Positions 17,897 through 28,134 of a DNA stretch of 48,468 nt are shown here, piece after piece. The translations under genes and the position numbers were made by a program. Numbering within the stretch: the stretch's first letter is position 1; each line of letters begins with the position of its first letter. Below the pieces are notes generated by a model. The model ran no database searches. It saw only the letters and a list, made by a program, of their open reading frames with translations, and was not told the DNA's origin. Location of the stretch: assembly GCA_020849895.1 (NCBI GenBank), contig JADZFN010000022.1:1-48468 (forward strand), in the 5' to 3' direction. The DNA comes from Verrucomicrobiia bacterium (lineage in GTDB: Bacteria > Verrucomicrobiota > Verrucomicrobiia > JABWAM01).

Positions 17897-19000
17897 TTGC
17901 TTCCTCCGCTCTTCGACCGCTTCCGCATTGTCCGCAAACCGCTCGCCCAGCGGACGAACCGCGTGACGGTCGCGCGCGATCTCGTCGAGCCGACGCAGGC
18001 GCCGCACCCGCTTTCCGCAGCGGCGTCCGCGGCCGTCGCAGAGGTCGCCGTCTGGCTTCGCGACGCGCGCGCGTCGAAGCGCCCCGCAATCCTCGCCACC
18101 GGCGCGCATGCCATCAAGAACGGCCTGGCCCCTGTGCTCGTTGCGCTCATGGAAAAGGGGTGGATCACCCATCTCGCGACCAACGGCGCCGGCATCATCC
18201 ACGACTGGGAGCTCGCGTGGCTCGGAGAAACGAGCGAGCACGTCCAACGCAACATCGAGAAAGGCGAGTTCGGGACGTGGGAAGAGACCGGCTTCCACAT
18301 CAACCTCGCCCTCGCAGTGGGCGCCTTCGAGGGATGCGGCTACGGCGAGTCGGTCGGAAAAATGATCGAGACGGAGGGGCTGGACATCCCTGCCTCCGAA
18401 ACCCTGGAATCCATCGCACGCACGGCGCTCGCATCCGACCCCGCGCGCGCCGCCGCGGCCGCCGACCTCCTCGGAATCGTCCGCCGTTTCTCCCTGAAGC
18501 CGGGGCGCCTCGAGATCCCCCACCGCTGGAAGCCGACGAGCGTGCAGGCCGCGGCGTTCCGCCTCGGCGTGCCGTTCACAAGCCATCCGATGTTTGGACA
18601 CGACATCATCTACACGCACCCGATGAGCTGCGGCGCGGCGATCGGACGCGCGGCGGAGAGGGATTTCCTTGCGTTCGTCGCTTCGGTAAGCGCGCTGGAG
18701 GGCGGAGTCTACCTCTCGATCGGCTCGGCGGTGATGTCCCCGATGATCTTCGAGAAGGCGCTCTCGATGGCGCGGAACGTCGCACGGCAGGAAGGCCGAA
18801 GCCTCGTCCGCCACCGCATCGCCGTGGTGGACCTCGCGAAAAGCGCCTGGGACTGGACCCGAGGAGAACCGTCCGAAGACCATCCGGACTACTATCTCCG
18901 CTTCAATAAATCGTTTCATCGCATGGGCGGCACGCTCCGCTATCTCTCGCTCGACAACCGCGATTTCCTCCTCGCCCTCTGGCGCACGCTGGAGGAGTGA
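17897..19000 (+). CDS. Unknown protein with resemblance to the deoxyhypusine synthase fold
   Basis: A 367-residue cytosolic protein of uncertain function. Residues 79-104 (LMEKGWITHLATNGAGIIHD core) follow the same pattern as residues 95-118 of the deoxyhypusine-synthase-like protein encoded 6 kb downstream ([20 protein letters not shown] core), suggesting a shared NAD-binding fold. The AVSWGK motif carrying the catalytic lysine of that family is absent. Strongly patterned stretches such as GEFGTWEETGFHINLALAVGA and FGHDIIYTHPMSCGAAIGR look like conserved-family motifs rather than noise. The TTG start used has AGGGAGG 4 bp upstream; a GTG some 20 codons later is the alternative. A possible 67-residue gene begins at its stop codon, and rbfA follows. 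Confidence 0.75.
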   Translation: MLPPLFDRFRIVRKPLAQRTNRVTVARDLVEPTQAPHPLSAAASAAVAEVAVWLRDARASKRPAILATGAHAIKNGLAPVLVALMEKGWITHLATNGAGIIHDWELAWLGETSEHVQRNIEKGEFGTWEETGFHINLALAVGAFEGCGYGESVGKMIETEGLDIPASETLESIARTALASDPARAAAAADLLGIVRRFSLKPGRLEIPHRWKPTSVQAAAFRLGVPFTSHPMFGHDIIYTHPMSCGAAIGRAAERDFLAFVASVSALEGGVYLSIGSAVMSPMIFEKALSMARNVARQEGRSLVRHRIAVVDLAKSAWDWTRGEPSEDHPDYYLRFNKSFHRMGGTLRYLSLDNRDFLLALWRTLEE

Positions 19001-19200
19001 GCGGCCGGACTCCGCGAGCGAGGAGCAATCCCCCAGCGCTCGCAAGAGGCGACCTGGCCGACCCGGAAGGGCAGCGGCTCGTCAAGGACTCCATTCGATT
19101 TTTCCACCGGGATTTGTCCGCCACCGACAAAACCCCTCTCAAGCCGATCGTCCGGGAGGTGTTGGGCATTCTTTTCCGCGCCGGCATCCCGACCGAATGA
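18997..19200 (+). CDS. Possible small protein translationally coupled to the preceding gene
   Basis: A GTG start overlaps the TGA of the previous gene (GTGA), with GGAGGA just upstream, and opens a 67-codon frame. Codons from about the 20th onward have the G/C third-position bias of real genes here, and the peptide (KDSIRFFHRDL, KPIVREVLGILFRAGI) could form two amphipathic helices. The first 15 residues are Arg/Pro-rich and overlap a 13-bp motif also found upstream of cinA. No family is recognised. It may equally be an untranslated spacer before rbfA. Confidence 0.35.
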   Translation: MSGRTPRARSNPPALARGDLADPEGQRLVKDSIRFFHRDLSATDKTPLKPIVREVLGILFRAGIPTE

Positions 19201-19267
19201 CGAACGGACGCGCGCGCCGGCAGGGATTGGGTTTTGCATGCGCGGACGGTGGGACTAGACTCCCTGC

Positions 19268-19636
19268 ATGTCCGAGTTTCGAATGAAGCGAGTGAACGAG
19301 TTGATGCTGCGCGAACTCAGCGCAGCGGCGCGACGCCTCCTGCCGGTGGAGCGCTGTGGCGTGATCTCCTTCACCGGTGTGGAGGTGAGCCGAGATCTCA
19401 AGACCGCCGTGGTCTGGTTCAGCAGAGTGGGTGCGCCGACCGACGCTTCGGCGCCTACGGAGAAGGAGGCGGCCGCGGCGCTCGAAGCGGCGCGCCCCGA
19501 GTTGCAGGAAGCCGTCGCGCGACGCGTGGCAATCAAATACACGCCGCATCTGACGTTCCGCCATGACCGTGGGCTGGAGCGAGGACAGAACGTGATGAAA
19601 ATTCTCGAGGAACTGGAGCGGGGACAAAAGCCTTGA
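19268..19636 (+). CDS. rbfA: 30S ribosome-binding factor A
   Basis: Predicted 122-residue KH-fold protein that assists late 30S maturation and 16S rRNA 5'-end processing. The family N-terminus is recognisable (MKRVNELMLRELSAA), followed by VISFTGVEVSRDLKTAVVWFS (strand region) and the C-terminal KYTPHLTFRHDRGLERGQNVMKILEEL, which matches the RbfA ending. Length is typical. Its usual partners (infB, nusA, truB) are not in this window, so the gene has been relocated relative to the common order. A strong Shine-Dalgarno sequence follows its stop and serves a micro-ORF before ilvE. Confidence 0.92.
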   Translation: MSEFRMKRVNELMLRELSAAARRLLPVERCGVISFTGVEVSRDLKTAVVWFSRVGAPTDASAPTEKEAAAALEAARPELQEAVARRVAIKYTPHLTFRHDRGLERGQNVMKILEELERGQKP

Positions 19637-19640
19637 GAAA

Positions 19641-19648
19641 GGAGGAGG
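19641..19648 (+). promoter_or_regulatory. Strong Shine-Dalgarno sequence upstream of the ilvE leader micro-ORF
   Basis: GGAGGAGG lies 4 bp before a GTG at 19653 and 48 bp before the ilvE ATG, too far to serve ilvE directly. No comparable sequence sits in front of the ilvE ATG itself. Confidence 0.5.
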
Positions 19649-19652
19649 TTTC

Positions 19653-19700
19653 GTGGTCTGCTTCGAGGGAGACGACGTCTCCCGGAATTCGATCTTATGA
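19653..19700 (+). CDS. Candidate leader micro-ORF coupled to ilvE
   Basis: GTG opens a 15-codon frame (MVCFEGDDVSRNSIL) whose TGA overlaps the ilvE ATG as ATGA. It has the strong ribosome-binding site that ilvE lacks, so ribosomes ending here could restart on ilvE. It holds two Val, one Ile and one Leu codon, too few for a classical branched-chain attenuator. No alternative hairpins were worked out. The same ATGA arrangement joins the next three genes, so coupling is a consistent theme here. Confidence 0.4.
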   Translation: MVCFEGDDVSRNSIL

Positions 19701-20572
19701 AAATTTATATTGACGGAAAATTTTACACCGAAAAGAACGCAAAAATTTCGGTGTTCGACCACGGTCTGCTCTATGGCGACGGGGTCTTCGAGGGGATCCG
19801 CGCCTATCACGGCAGCATCTTCAAGCTCGAGGAACACATCTCGCGTCTCTTCGATTCGGCGAAAGCGATCATGCTCAGCGTGCCGATGTCGCCCTTGGCG
19901 CTGATGCGGGCCGTCTCGCGGACCTGCTGGCAGAACAAGGTGAAAGACGGCTACGTCCGTCTGGTGGTCACGCGCGGCGTGGGGAACCTCGGCCTCAATC
20001 CGTTCAACTGCCGCCGCGCCTCGGTGATCATCATTGCGGGGAAGATCAAACTCTATCCGCCGGCGCTTTACCGCCGCGGCCTCGATCTGATCACGGTGCC
20101 CACGACGCGCACGCCCTCCTCCGCGTTGAACCCGGCGATCAAGTCGCTGAACTACCTCAACAACGTGCTCGCAAAGATCGAAGCGATCCGCGCCGGCGTG
20201 CCGGAGGCGGTGATGCTCAACACGCAAGGGAACGTGGCCGAGTGCACGGGAGACAATCTCTTCCTCGTGCGCGGAGGACAGATCCTCACGCCGCCCGTGT
20301 CGGCGGGGGCGCTCGCCGGCATCACGCGCAAGGTGGTCATCCAGCTCGCGGGCGAACACCTCGGCGTCAACGTGCAGGAGACTGCGCTCACGCGCTACGA
20401 CCTCTTCACCGCCGACGAATGCTTCCTGACGGGAACGGCCGCCGAGATCATCGCCGCCGTCAAGATTGACGGGCGCGTGGTGGGTTCGGGCCGTCCGGGG
20501 GCGATCACCCAACGGCTCATCGCGCTTTTCCGGGAGCTGACCCGCCAGGAGGGTTTTCCGATCCGTCCATGA
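19697..20572 (+). CDS. ilvE: Branched-chain amino acid aminotransferase (PLP fold type IV)
   Basis: Predicted 291-residue aminotransferase for the last step of Leu/Ile/Val synthesis. The fold-type-IV features are clear: the N-terminal FDHGLLYGDGVFEGIR, the PLP-binding Lys149 in KSLNYLNNVLAKIEA, and the phosphate-side NVAECTGDNLFLV (179-191) and LTGTAAEI (244-251). These fit BCAT better than aminodeoxychorismate lyase, though D-amino acid aminotransferase is a close relative. The start is fixed by the family N-terminus (MKIYIDGKFY); no other ATG, GTG or TTG lies in frame after the rbfA stop. Its stop overlaps the mcsA start (ATGA), making ilvE the first full gene of the mcsA-mcsB-clpC transcript. 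Confidence 0.92.
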   Translation: MKIYIDGKFYTEKNAKISVFDHGLLYGDGVFEGIRAYHGSIFKLEEHISRLFDSAKAIMLSVPMSPLALMRAVSRTCWQNKVKDGYVRLVVTRGVGNLGLNPFNCRRASVIIIAGKIKLYPPALYRRGLDLITVPTTRTPSSALNPAIKSLNYLNNVLAKIEAIRAGVPEAVMLNTQGNVAECTGDNLFLVRGGQILTPPVSAGALAGITRKVVIQLAGEHLGVNVQETALTRYDLFTADECFLTGTAAEIIAAVKIDGRVVGSGRPGAITQRLIALFRELTRQEGFPIRP

Positions 20573-21081
20573 AATGCCATGTGTGCAAAACGGGCGACGC
20601 GACCGTCCACCTGACCCAGATCGTCAACGGCAAGGTCCAGAAGGTTGATCTCTGCGAAGCCTGCGCCAAGGAGAAAGGAGTCACGAATCCGACGGAGCTT
20701 TCGATTTCGGACCTGCTGTTCGGACTCGAACAGGAGGACGCGGGCACGCCGCCGCGTGCGTCCGCGGAATCGCGCTGCCCCTCCTGCGAAATGAAGCTCT
20801 CGGACTTCCGCCGGGCCGCCCGCCTCGGGTGTCCGCGGTGTTACGAGGCGTTCTCAGACGCGCTCGCCCCGATGCTCAAGGGCATGCACAAGGGACGCCA
20901 GCATCTTGGAAAAATTCCGCCCGGAGGCGGAGACGAGACGGCGAAGGGAGATTCGCTCATGCGCCTCCGTCAGGAACTGCTGGCGGCGGTGAAGGCCGAG
21001 AACTTCGAGGCGGCCGCGCGATTGCGCGATCAGATTAAGATCCTCGAACAACGCGCGGACGCGGAGGAACCCCGGCCATGA
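20569..21081 (+). CDS. mcsA: McsA-like zinc-finger/UVR protein, activator of McsB
   Basis: Predicted 170-residue cytosolic adaptor. Two treble-clef-like zinc sites are visible: Cys3, Cys6, Cys29, Cys32 and then Cys70, Cys73, Cys88, Cys91. A C-terminal UvrB/UvrC (UVR) motif follows at about residues 129-163 (LRQELLAAVKAENFEAAARLRDQI core). This is the architecture of McsA, which activates the arginine kinase McsB. The gene begins inside the ilvE stop (ATGA) and its own stop overlaps the mcsB start (ATGA), so stoichiometric coupled translation is likely. Confidence 0.93.
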   Translation: MKCHVCKTGDATVHLTQIVNGKVQKVDLCEACAKEKGVTNPTELSISDLLFGLEQEDAGTPPRASAESRCPSCEMKLSDFRRAARLGCPRCYEAFSDALAPMLKGMHKGRQHLGKIPPGGGDETAKGDSLMRLRQELLAAVKAENFEAAARLRDQIKILEQRADAEEPRP

Positions 21082-22150
21082 GCGGCGCGAAGAAAATCGA
21101 AGCGGACGGGATCGTCATCACGAGCCGGGTCCGCCTCGCGCGCAACCTCCAGGGGCATTCCTTTCCGGGATGGAGCCGGAAACCGGAGCGGCTTCAGCTC
21201 CTCGAGCTCCTTCGCCCCTCGGTGGAGGCCCTCCCCGAGATGAAGGGCGGTGTGTGCCATGCGATGGACGCCCTCCCCGCGCTCGACAAGCAGATCCTGG
21301 TCGAGAAACACCTCATCAGTCGGGAGCACGCGGGCCGGAACATCGGCAGCGCGGTGGTGATCAGCCGCGACGAAACCTTTTCCGTGATGATCAACGAGGA
21401 GGACCACCTTCGGATGCAGGCGATCCGCCCGGGGCTTTGCCTCGAAAAAGTGTATGCCCTGATTGACGGCGTGGACACGCGGCTGGCCGGGGCGCTGCCC
21501 TTCGCCTTTTCTCCGAAGCTCGGCTATCTCACCGCCTGCCCGACCAACGTCGGCACCGGCATGCGCGCCTCCGCGATGCTGCACCTGCCGGCGCTGGTCC
21601 TCGCGGACCACATGGACAAGATCATCTCGGCCGTGGGCAAGCTCGGTCTGGCCGTGCGCGGGCTTTACGGAGAGGGCACCGAAGCCCTCGGGAACCTCTT
21701 CCAGATCTCGAATCAGATGACCCTCGGAGAACGCGAAGCGGAGATCGTCGGGCGCCTAGAAAAGGTCGTCTCGGAGATCGTGCGACATGAAATTAACGCG
21801 CGCGCCACGCTTCTTGAGAAAACCCCGCGGATGCTCTATGATCACATCGGCCGGGCGTACGGGGTGCTCGCCCACGCGCGGATCATCAGCTCGAAGGAGT
21901 GCATCAACCTCCTCTCGATGATTCAGCTCGGGGTGGCCCTGGACGCTTTCGGAGGCCTGAACGCGGAAGATGTGGAGCAACTGTTCGTGGAGACACAACC
22001 CGCCCACCTCCAACGCGACCAGGGCCATTCGCGGCTTTCGGCGGAAGAGCGGGACGCGTTGCGGGCCGACTTGGTTCGCCCGGTCATCGCGCGATGCAAA
22101 GCCCCGAAGTTCGGCATCCCGCCTCCGACAGAAGAACCTCCCAAGACAAC

Positions 22151-22154
<4 letters not shown>
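21078..22154 (+). CDS. mcsB: Protein-arginine kinase McsB
   Basis: Predicted 358-residue phosphagen-kinase-fold enzyme that phosphorylates arginine side chains, marking proteins for ClpC-ClpP. The N-terminal VITSRVRLARNL (13-24), the catalytic-loop NEEDH (106-110), Cys154 in CPTNVGTGMRAS and EGTEALGNLFQISNQ (199-213) match the family. The C-terminal RDALRA (325-330) fits the RDxxRA allosteric phosphoarginine-binding motif, so the enzyme probably keeps feedback activation. Length is typical. It is coupled to mcsA upstream and clpC downstream by ATGA overlaps. Confidence 0.95.
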
Positions 22155-24646
<2,492 letters not shown>

Positions 24647-24702
24647 TCTTCCTCACAAGGGCGGCGCGACCCCTCCCCACTGCGGAACAAACTTGTTTTC
24701 TC

Positions 24703-25857
24703 ATGAGCACCATCCAGTTACCCAAAGCCTTCATCAGCAAGTACCCCCACAAATTCGCCAAGGGCGGCAAGGCCCAATACCTCCGCGGCACGCGGATTCT
24801 CCCCAAGCCGATCACCGGCAAGGAGAAACTCCCTGACCTCATTGACCGCGCGTTTCTCGCTTACAACGCCGCGCGACTCCATGAAGCCTGCCACCTCTTC
24901 GCGGACCGCATGCTCGCCGAAACGACGACGACCGTCGGCATGAGCGTCGCCGGCGCGCTCACTCCGGCGGGGATCGGCGCCTCGGCGCTCATCCCGCTCG
25001 TCAAGGCGGGTTTTGTGGACTGGATCGTCGCCACCGGCGCGAACCTCTACCACGACATGCACCACGCGATGAACCTGCCGCTCTGGAAAGGCACCCCGCA
25101 CCTCCGCGACGTGGCTCTGCGCAAATACGGCGTGGTCCGCATCTACGACATCCTCCTCGACTACAACGACGTGCTGATGCGCACCGACGACACGCTCCGG
25201 AAGGTGCTTCGTCAGCCCGAGTTTCAGAAGGAAATGGGGACCGCCGAGCTCCACCATCTCCTGGGCAAATATTGCGCCGAATTCGAGCGCCAGACGGGCC
25301 TGAAGGACGCCTCCCTCCTCGCCGCCGCTTACCGCGCCGGCGTCCCGTGTTTCACCTCGTCTCCGGGCGATTCCACCATCGGAATGAACGTCGCCGGCGA
25401 AGAGCTCGGCGGCAATCAACTCCGCGTGAACCCGAGCATTGACGTGAACGAAAGCACCGCGATCGTCCTCGACGCCCAGCGCCGCGGACGGAAGACGGGG
25501 GCGGTCATGATCGGCGGAGGTTCGCCCAAGAACTTCCTCCTCCAGACCGAGCCGCAAATTCAGGAAGTCCTCCGCATCAAGGACGCAGGACACGACTTCT
25601 TCATCCAGTTCACCGACGCGCGCCCCGACACGGGCGGTCTCTCGGGCGCCACGCCCGCCGAAGCGGTGAGCTGGGGCAAGGTGGATCCGACGAAGCTCCC
25701 CGACGCGGTGGTCTGTTACGGCGATTCGACGGTCTACCTGCCGCTGATGACCCACTACGCGCTCGCGCGCCGCAAGCCGCGCAAGCTCAAGCGCCTCTAC
25801 GATCGCCGGGACCAGCTCCTCGCCCTCGTCCGCCGCGAGTATCTGAAGCGCAACTAG
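24703..25857 (+). CDS. Deoxyhypusine-synthase-like protein (probable polyamine synthase)
   Basis: Predicted 384-residue NAD-dependent enzyme of the deoxyhypusine synthase family. The family catalytic lysine is kept as Lys326 in PAEAVSWGK (318-326), followed by the [16 protein letters not shown] strand (334-349). NAD-binding-fold motifs include [10 protein letters not shown] (109-118), [10 protein letters not shown] (218-227) and [10 protein letters not shown] (269-278). Deoxyhypusine synthase itself modifies eIF5A, which bacteria lack, and related enzymes transfer aminobutyl groups between polyamines (homospermidine synthase). The gene just downstream encodes an ODC-type decarboxylase that could supply putrescine or a similar diamine, so homospermidine or spermidine-type synthesis is the likeliest role. 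It is 56 bp after clpC and could be co-transcribed. Confidence 0.85.
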   Translation: MSTIQLPKAFISKYPHKFAKGGKAQYLRGTRILPKPITGKEKLPDLIDRAFLAYNAARLHEACHLFADRMLAETTTTVGMSVAGALTPAGIGASALIPLVKAGFVDWIVATGANLYHDMHHAMNLPLWKGTPHLRDVALRKYGVVRIYDILLDYNDVLMRTDDTLRKVLRQPEFQKEMGTAELHHLLGKYCAEFERQTGLKDASLLAAAYRAGVPCFTSSPGDSTIGMNVAGEELGGNQLRVNPSIDVNESTAIVLDAQRRGRKTGAVMIGGGSPKNFLLQTEPQIQEVLRIKDAGHDFFIQFTDARPDTGGLSGATPAEAVSWGKVDPTKLPDAVVCYGDSTVYLPLMTHYALARRKPRKLKRLYDRRDQLLALVRREYLKRN

Positions 25858-25940
25858 CGCCCGGCGCCGAACCCTTCCCCGCTGCGTTTCCGGCGCGGTC
25901 GGAAAACGCGGCGGATCGCGCTCCATCTCCGCCCCCTCTC

Positions 25941-27080
25941 ATGCCTTCCCCCGCGGAACTGAAACGCCTGGCGGCGAAGCACGGCACGCCGCTGTTCGTC
26001 GTGGACCACGACGAGATCCGCCGGCGCTACGCCCTTTTCCGCCGCAGCCTGCCTCGTGTGCAGGCCTATTACGCGGTGAAGGCCAACCCCGATCCCGCGA
26101 TCGTCAAGACGCTCTACACCGAAGGCGCCAGCTTCGACGTGGCCTCCTTTCCGGAGTTCATGATCGTCCACGACAACATCCGCGCGCTGCCGGCGAAACG
26201 GCGGCAGCAATGGATTTGGGACAAAATCATCTACGCGAACCCGATCAAGGACAAGCACACCCTCGAAAGGCTCAACCGCTACAAACCGCTGGTGACCTAC
26301 GACAACCTCACCGAGGTGGAGAAGATCCGTCGGCACGCGCCGCACGCCGGACTCATCCTCCGCGTGAGCGTCCCGAACACGGGTTCGGTCGTGGAGCTCT
26401 CCTCGAAGTTCGGCGCGTCGCCCGGCGAGGCGGTGGACCTCATCGAGGCGGCCTTCCGTGCGGGGCTCGTCGTCGAAGGGATCAGCTTTCACGTCGGAAG
26501 CCAATGCACGAACTTCCACAATTACGTGCAGGCCCTGGAGGTGGCTCACGGCCTTTTCCAGGAAGCGCACTCCCGCGGGCATCCCCAGGTGAACATCCTC
26601 GATATCGGAGGCGGGTTTCCCGCGCCCTATGACGCGCACATGAGGCCCTTCGAAGATCTCGCGCGCACGCTCAACGCGGAATTCGACCGCCTCTTTCCGC
26701 CCGAGACGGAAATCGTCGCGGAGCCGGGACGCTTCCTCGTGGCGACTGCGGGAACGCTCGTGGCGGAGGTCATCGGCAAGGCCGTGCGCGGCGGCAAACG
26801 CGGCTACTACCTCAACGACGGGATCTACGGGACGTTCTCGGGCGTGCTCTTCGACCACATTCCCTACCGTCTGAAGTCCTTCCGCAGAGGAAAACCGGAG
26901 ATCTGTGCGGTTTTCGGTCCGACCTGCGACGCGCTCGATACGATCTCCGTGGCGGAACGCCTTCCCGAGCTCGAACTCGGCGACCTTGTCTACAGTGAAA
27001 ACATCGGCGCGTACAGCCACGCCTCCTCCACCTGGTTCAACGGCTTTCCTCCGGCAAAAGTCCATCACCTCCACCGGTAG
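25941..27080 (+). CDS. Type III PLP-dependent ornithine/lysine (ODC-type) decarboxylase
   Basis: Predicted 379-residue alanine-racemase-fold decarboxylase. Lys47 in YYAVKANP forms the PLP Schiff base; FHVGSQ (183-188), GGGFP (223-227) and EPGRF (261-265) bind the cofactor, and the ODC-type active-site pair is Cys329-Asp330 in FGPTCDALDT. These features favour ornithine (or lysine/ornithine) decarboxylase over diaminopimelate or arginine decarboxylase, giving putrescine or cadaverine. Length is compact, as in bacterial ODC-type enzymes. It lies 83 bp after the deoxyhypusine-synthase-like gene and 59 bp before tatD, consistent with a polyamine gene pair. Confidence 0.9.
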   Translation: MPSPAELKRLAAKHGTPLFVVDHDEIRRRYALFRRSLPRVQAYYAVKANPDPAIVKTLYTEGASFDVASFPEFMIVHDNIRALPAKRRQQWIWDKIIYANPIKDKHTLERLNRYKPLVTYDNLTEVEKIRRHAPHAGLILRVSVPNTGSVVELSSKFGASPGEAVDLIEAAFRAGLVVEGISFHVGSQCTNFHNYVQALEVAHGLFQEAHSRGHPQVNILDIGGGFPAPYDAHMRPFEDLARTLNAEFDRLFPPETEIVAEPGRFLVATAGTLVAEVIGKAVRGGKRGYYLNDGIYGTFSGVLFDHIPYRLKSFRRGKPEICAVFGPTCDALDTISVAERLPELELGDLVYSENIGAYSHASSTWFNGFPPAKVHHLHR

Positions 27081-27139
27081 GCGCGGGCGGCGGCGGGACG
27101 CGGCGGAAGCCACTTCGCATTTTCATTCCTTCGCGGCTC

Positions 27140-27931
27140 ATGCTTCCGATCACCGACACGCACGCCCATCTGGACGACGCGGCATATGACGGCGATCGCG
27201 ACGCCGTTCTGGAGCGCGCGCGCGCGGCCGGCGTCACGCGAATTCTCGCCATCGGCATCGGGGAGCGCTCCATCGCGAAAACTCTCGTCCTGGCGGAAAG
27301 GCATGAAGATGTTTTTGCCGCAGTCGGCGTCCATCCGAACGGTCTCGACACGCTCCCCCCCGAGCGATGGACGTTTCTCGAACAAGCGGCGCGCCATCCG
27401 CGCGTGGTGGCGGTGGGAGAAACGGGGCTCGACTACCATCGTCTGAAGACGAACGACCTCGAAGGCGGCAAGCGCGCCCAGCGCGAATCCTTCATGAGGC
27501 AGCTCGATCTTGCGCGGCGCGCGGACAAGCCGGTAGTCATCCATTGTCGCGAGGCGCTCGACGACACCTTGGCGGCATTGCGGGAATTCGGCCGGTTTCG
27601 CGAGGAGCCGGGAGTGATGCATTGCTTCGCCGGCGACCGCGCCCGCGCGGAGGAGTTTTTCGCCCTCGGCTACACGATTTCCGTCGGCGGCATCCTCACC
27701 TTCAAGAACGCACCCGCCCTCCGCGACCTTGTCCGCGCGGCGCCGCGCGACCGGGTGATGCTGGAAACCGATGCCCCATGGCTCGCGCCGGAACCGCATC
27801 GCGGCACGCGCAACGAACCCGCCTACACGCGCCTCGTCGCCGAAAAGCTCGCCCTGCTCTGGGAGGAACCTCTCGAGACCGTCGTGGAGCGCATCGCCGC
27901 GACCGTCCGCCGCGTCTTCGGAATTCGGTAA
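27140..27931 (+). CDS. tatD: TatD-family metal-dependent deoxyribonuclease
   Basis: Predicted 263-residue TIM-barrel hydrolase. Metal-binding motifs are complete: DTHAHLD (6-12), the GETGLDY carboxylate motif, the VIHCREA histidine, MHCFAGD and the C-terminal LETDAPWLAP. Family members are 3'-5' exonucleases or D-aminoacyl-tRNA deacylase-like hydrolases. Length is typical. Position behind the polyamine pair is probably incidental. The stop codon overlaps the left arm of a perfect 18-bp inverted repeat that could end the transcript. Confidence 0.93.
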   Translation: MLPITDTHAHLDDAAYDGDRDAVLERARAAGVTRILAIGIGERSIAKTLVLAERHEDVFAAVGVHPNGLDTLPPERWTFLEQAARHPRVVAVGETGLDYHRLKTNDLEGGKRAQRESFMRQLDLARRADKPVVIHCREALDDTLAALREFGRFREEPGVMHCFAGDRARAEEFFALGYTISVGGILTFKNAPALRDLVRAAPRDRVMLETDAPWLAPEPHRGTRNEPAYTRLVAEKLALLWEEPLETVVERIAATVRRVFGIR

Positions 27932-27982
27932 GAGGGTGTTTGAAAATTCGACAGAGGGCAGGCCAATTTTCAAACACCCTCT
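27931..27982. repeat. Perfect 18-bp inverted repeat (possible MITE/REP-like element or terminator)
   Basis: AGAGGGTGTTTGAAAATT (27931-27948) is the exact reverse complement of AATTTTCAAACACCCTCT (27965-27982), separated by 16 bases. The arms are A+T-richer than their surroundings. The left arm begins within the tatD stop codon. As RNA it would form a very stable stem without a following U-run. The remaining bases up to the reductase start (27983-28134) show no gene or motif I can support. Confidence 0.8.
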
Positions 27983-28134
27983 AAGGTTCCGGCGCCCTGT
28001 CCTGGGCGCCGATCCGCGTCCTCCGATCAGAAGCGGCTCCCTTCCGAAGGGGTCTCCCTCCTCCGTCCGAGGCCGGCGCGCGGGTTTCAGGTGCGGTTTG
28101 ACGCCCCCCGCATCCTCCGTTAGCGTTCCTGCCC

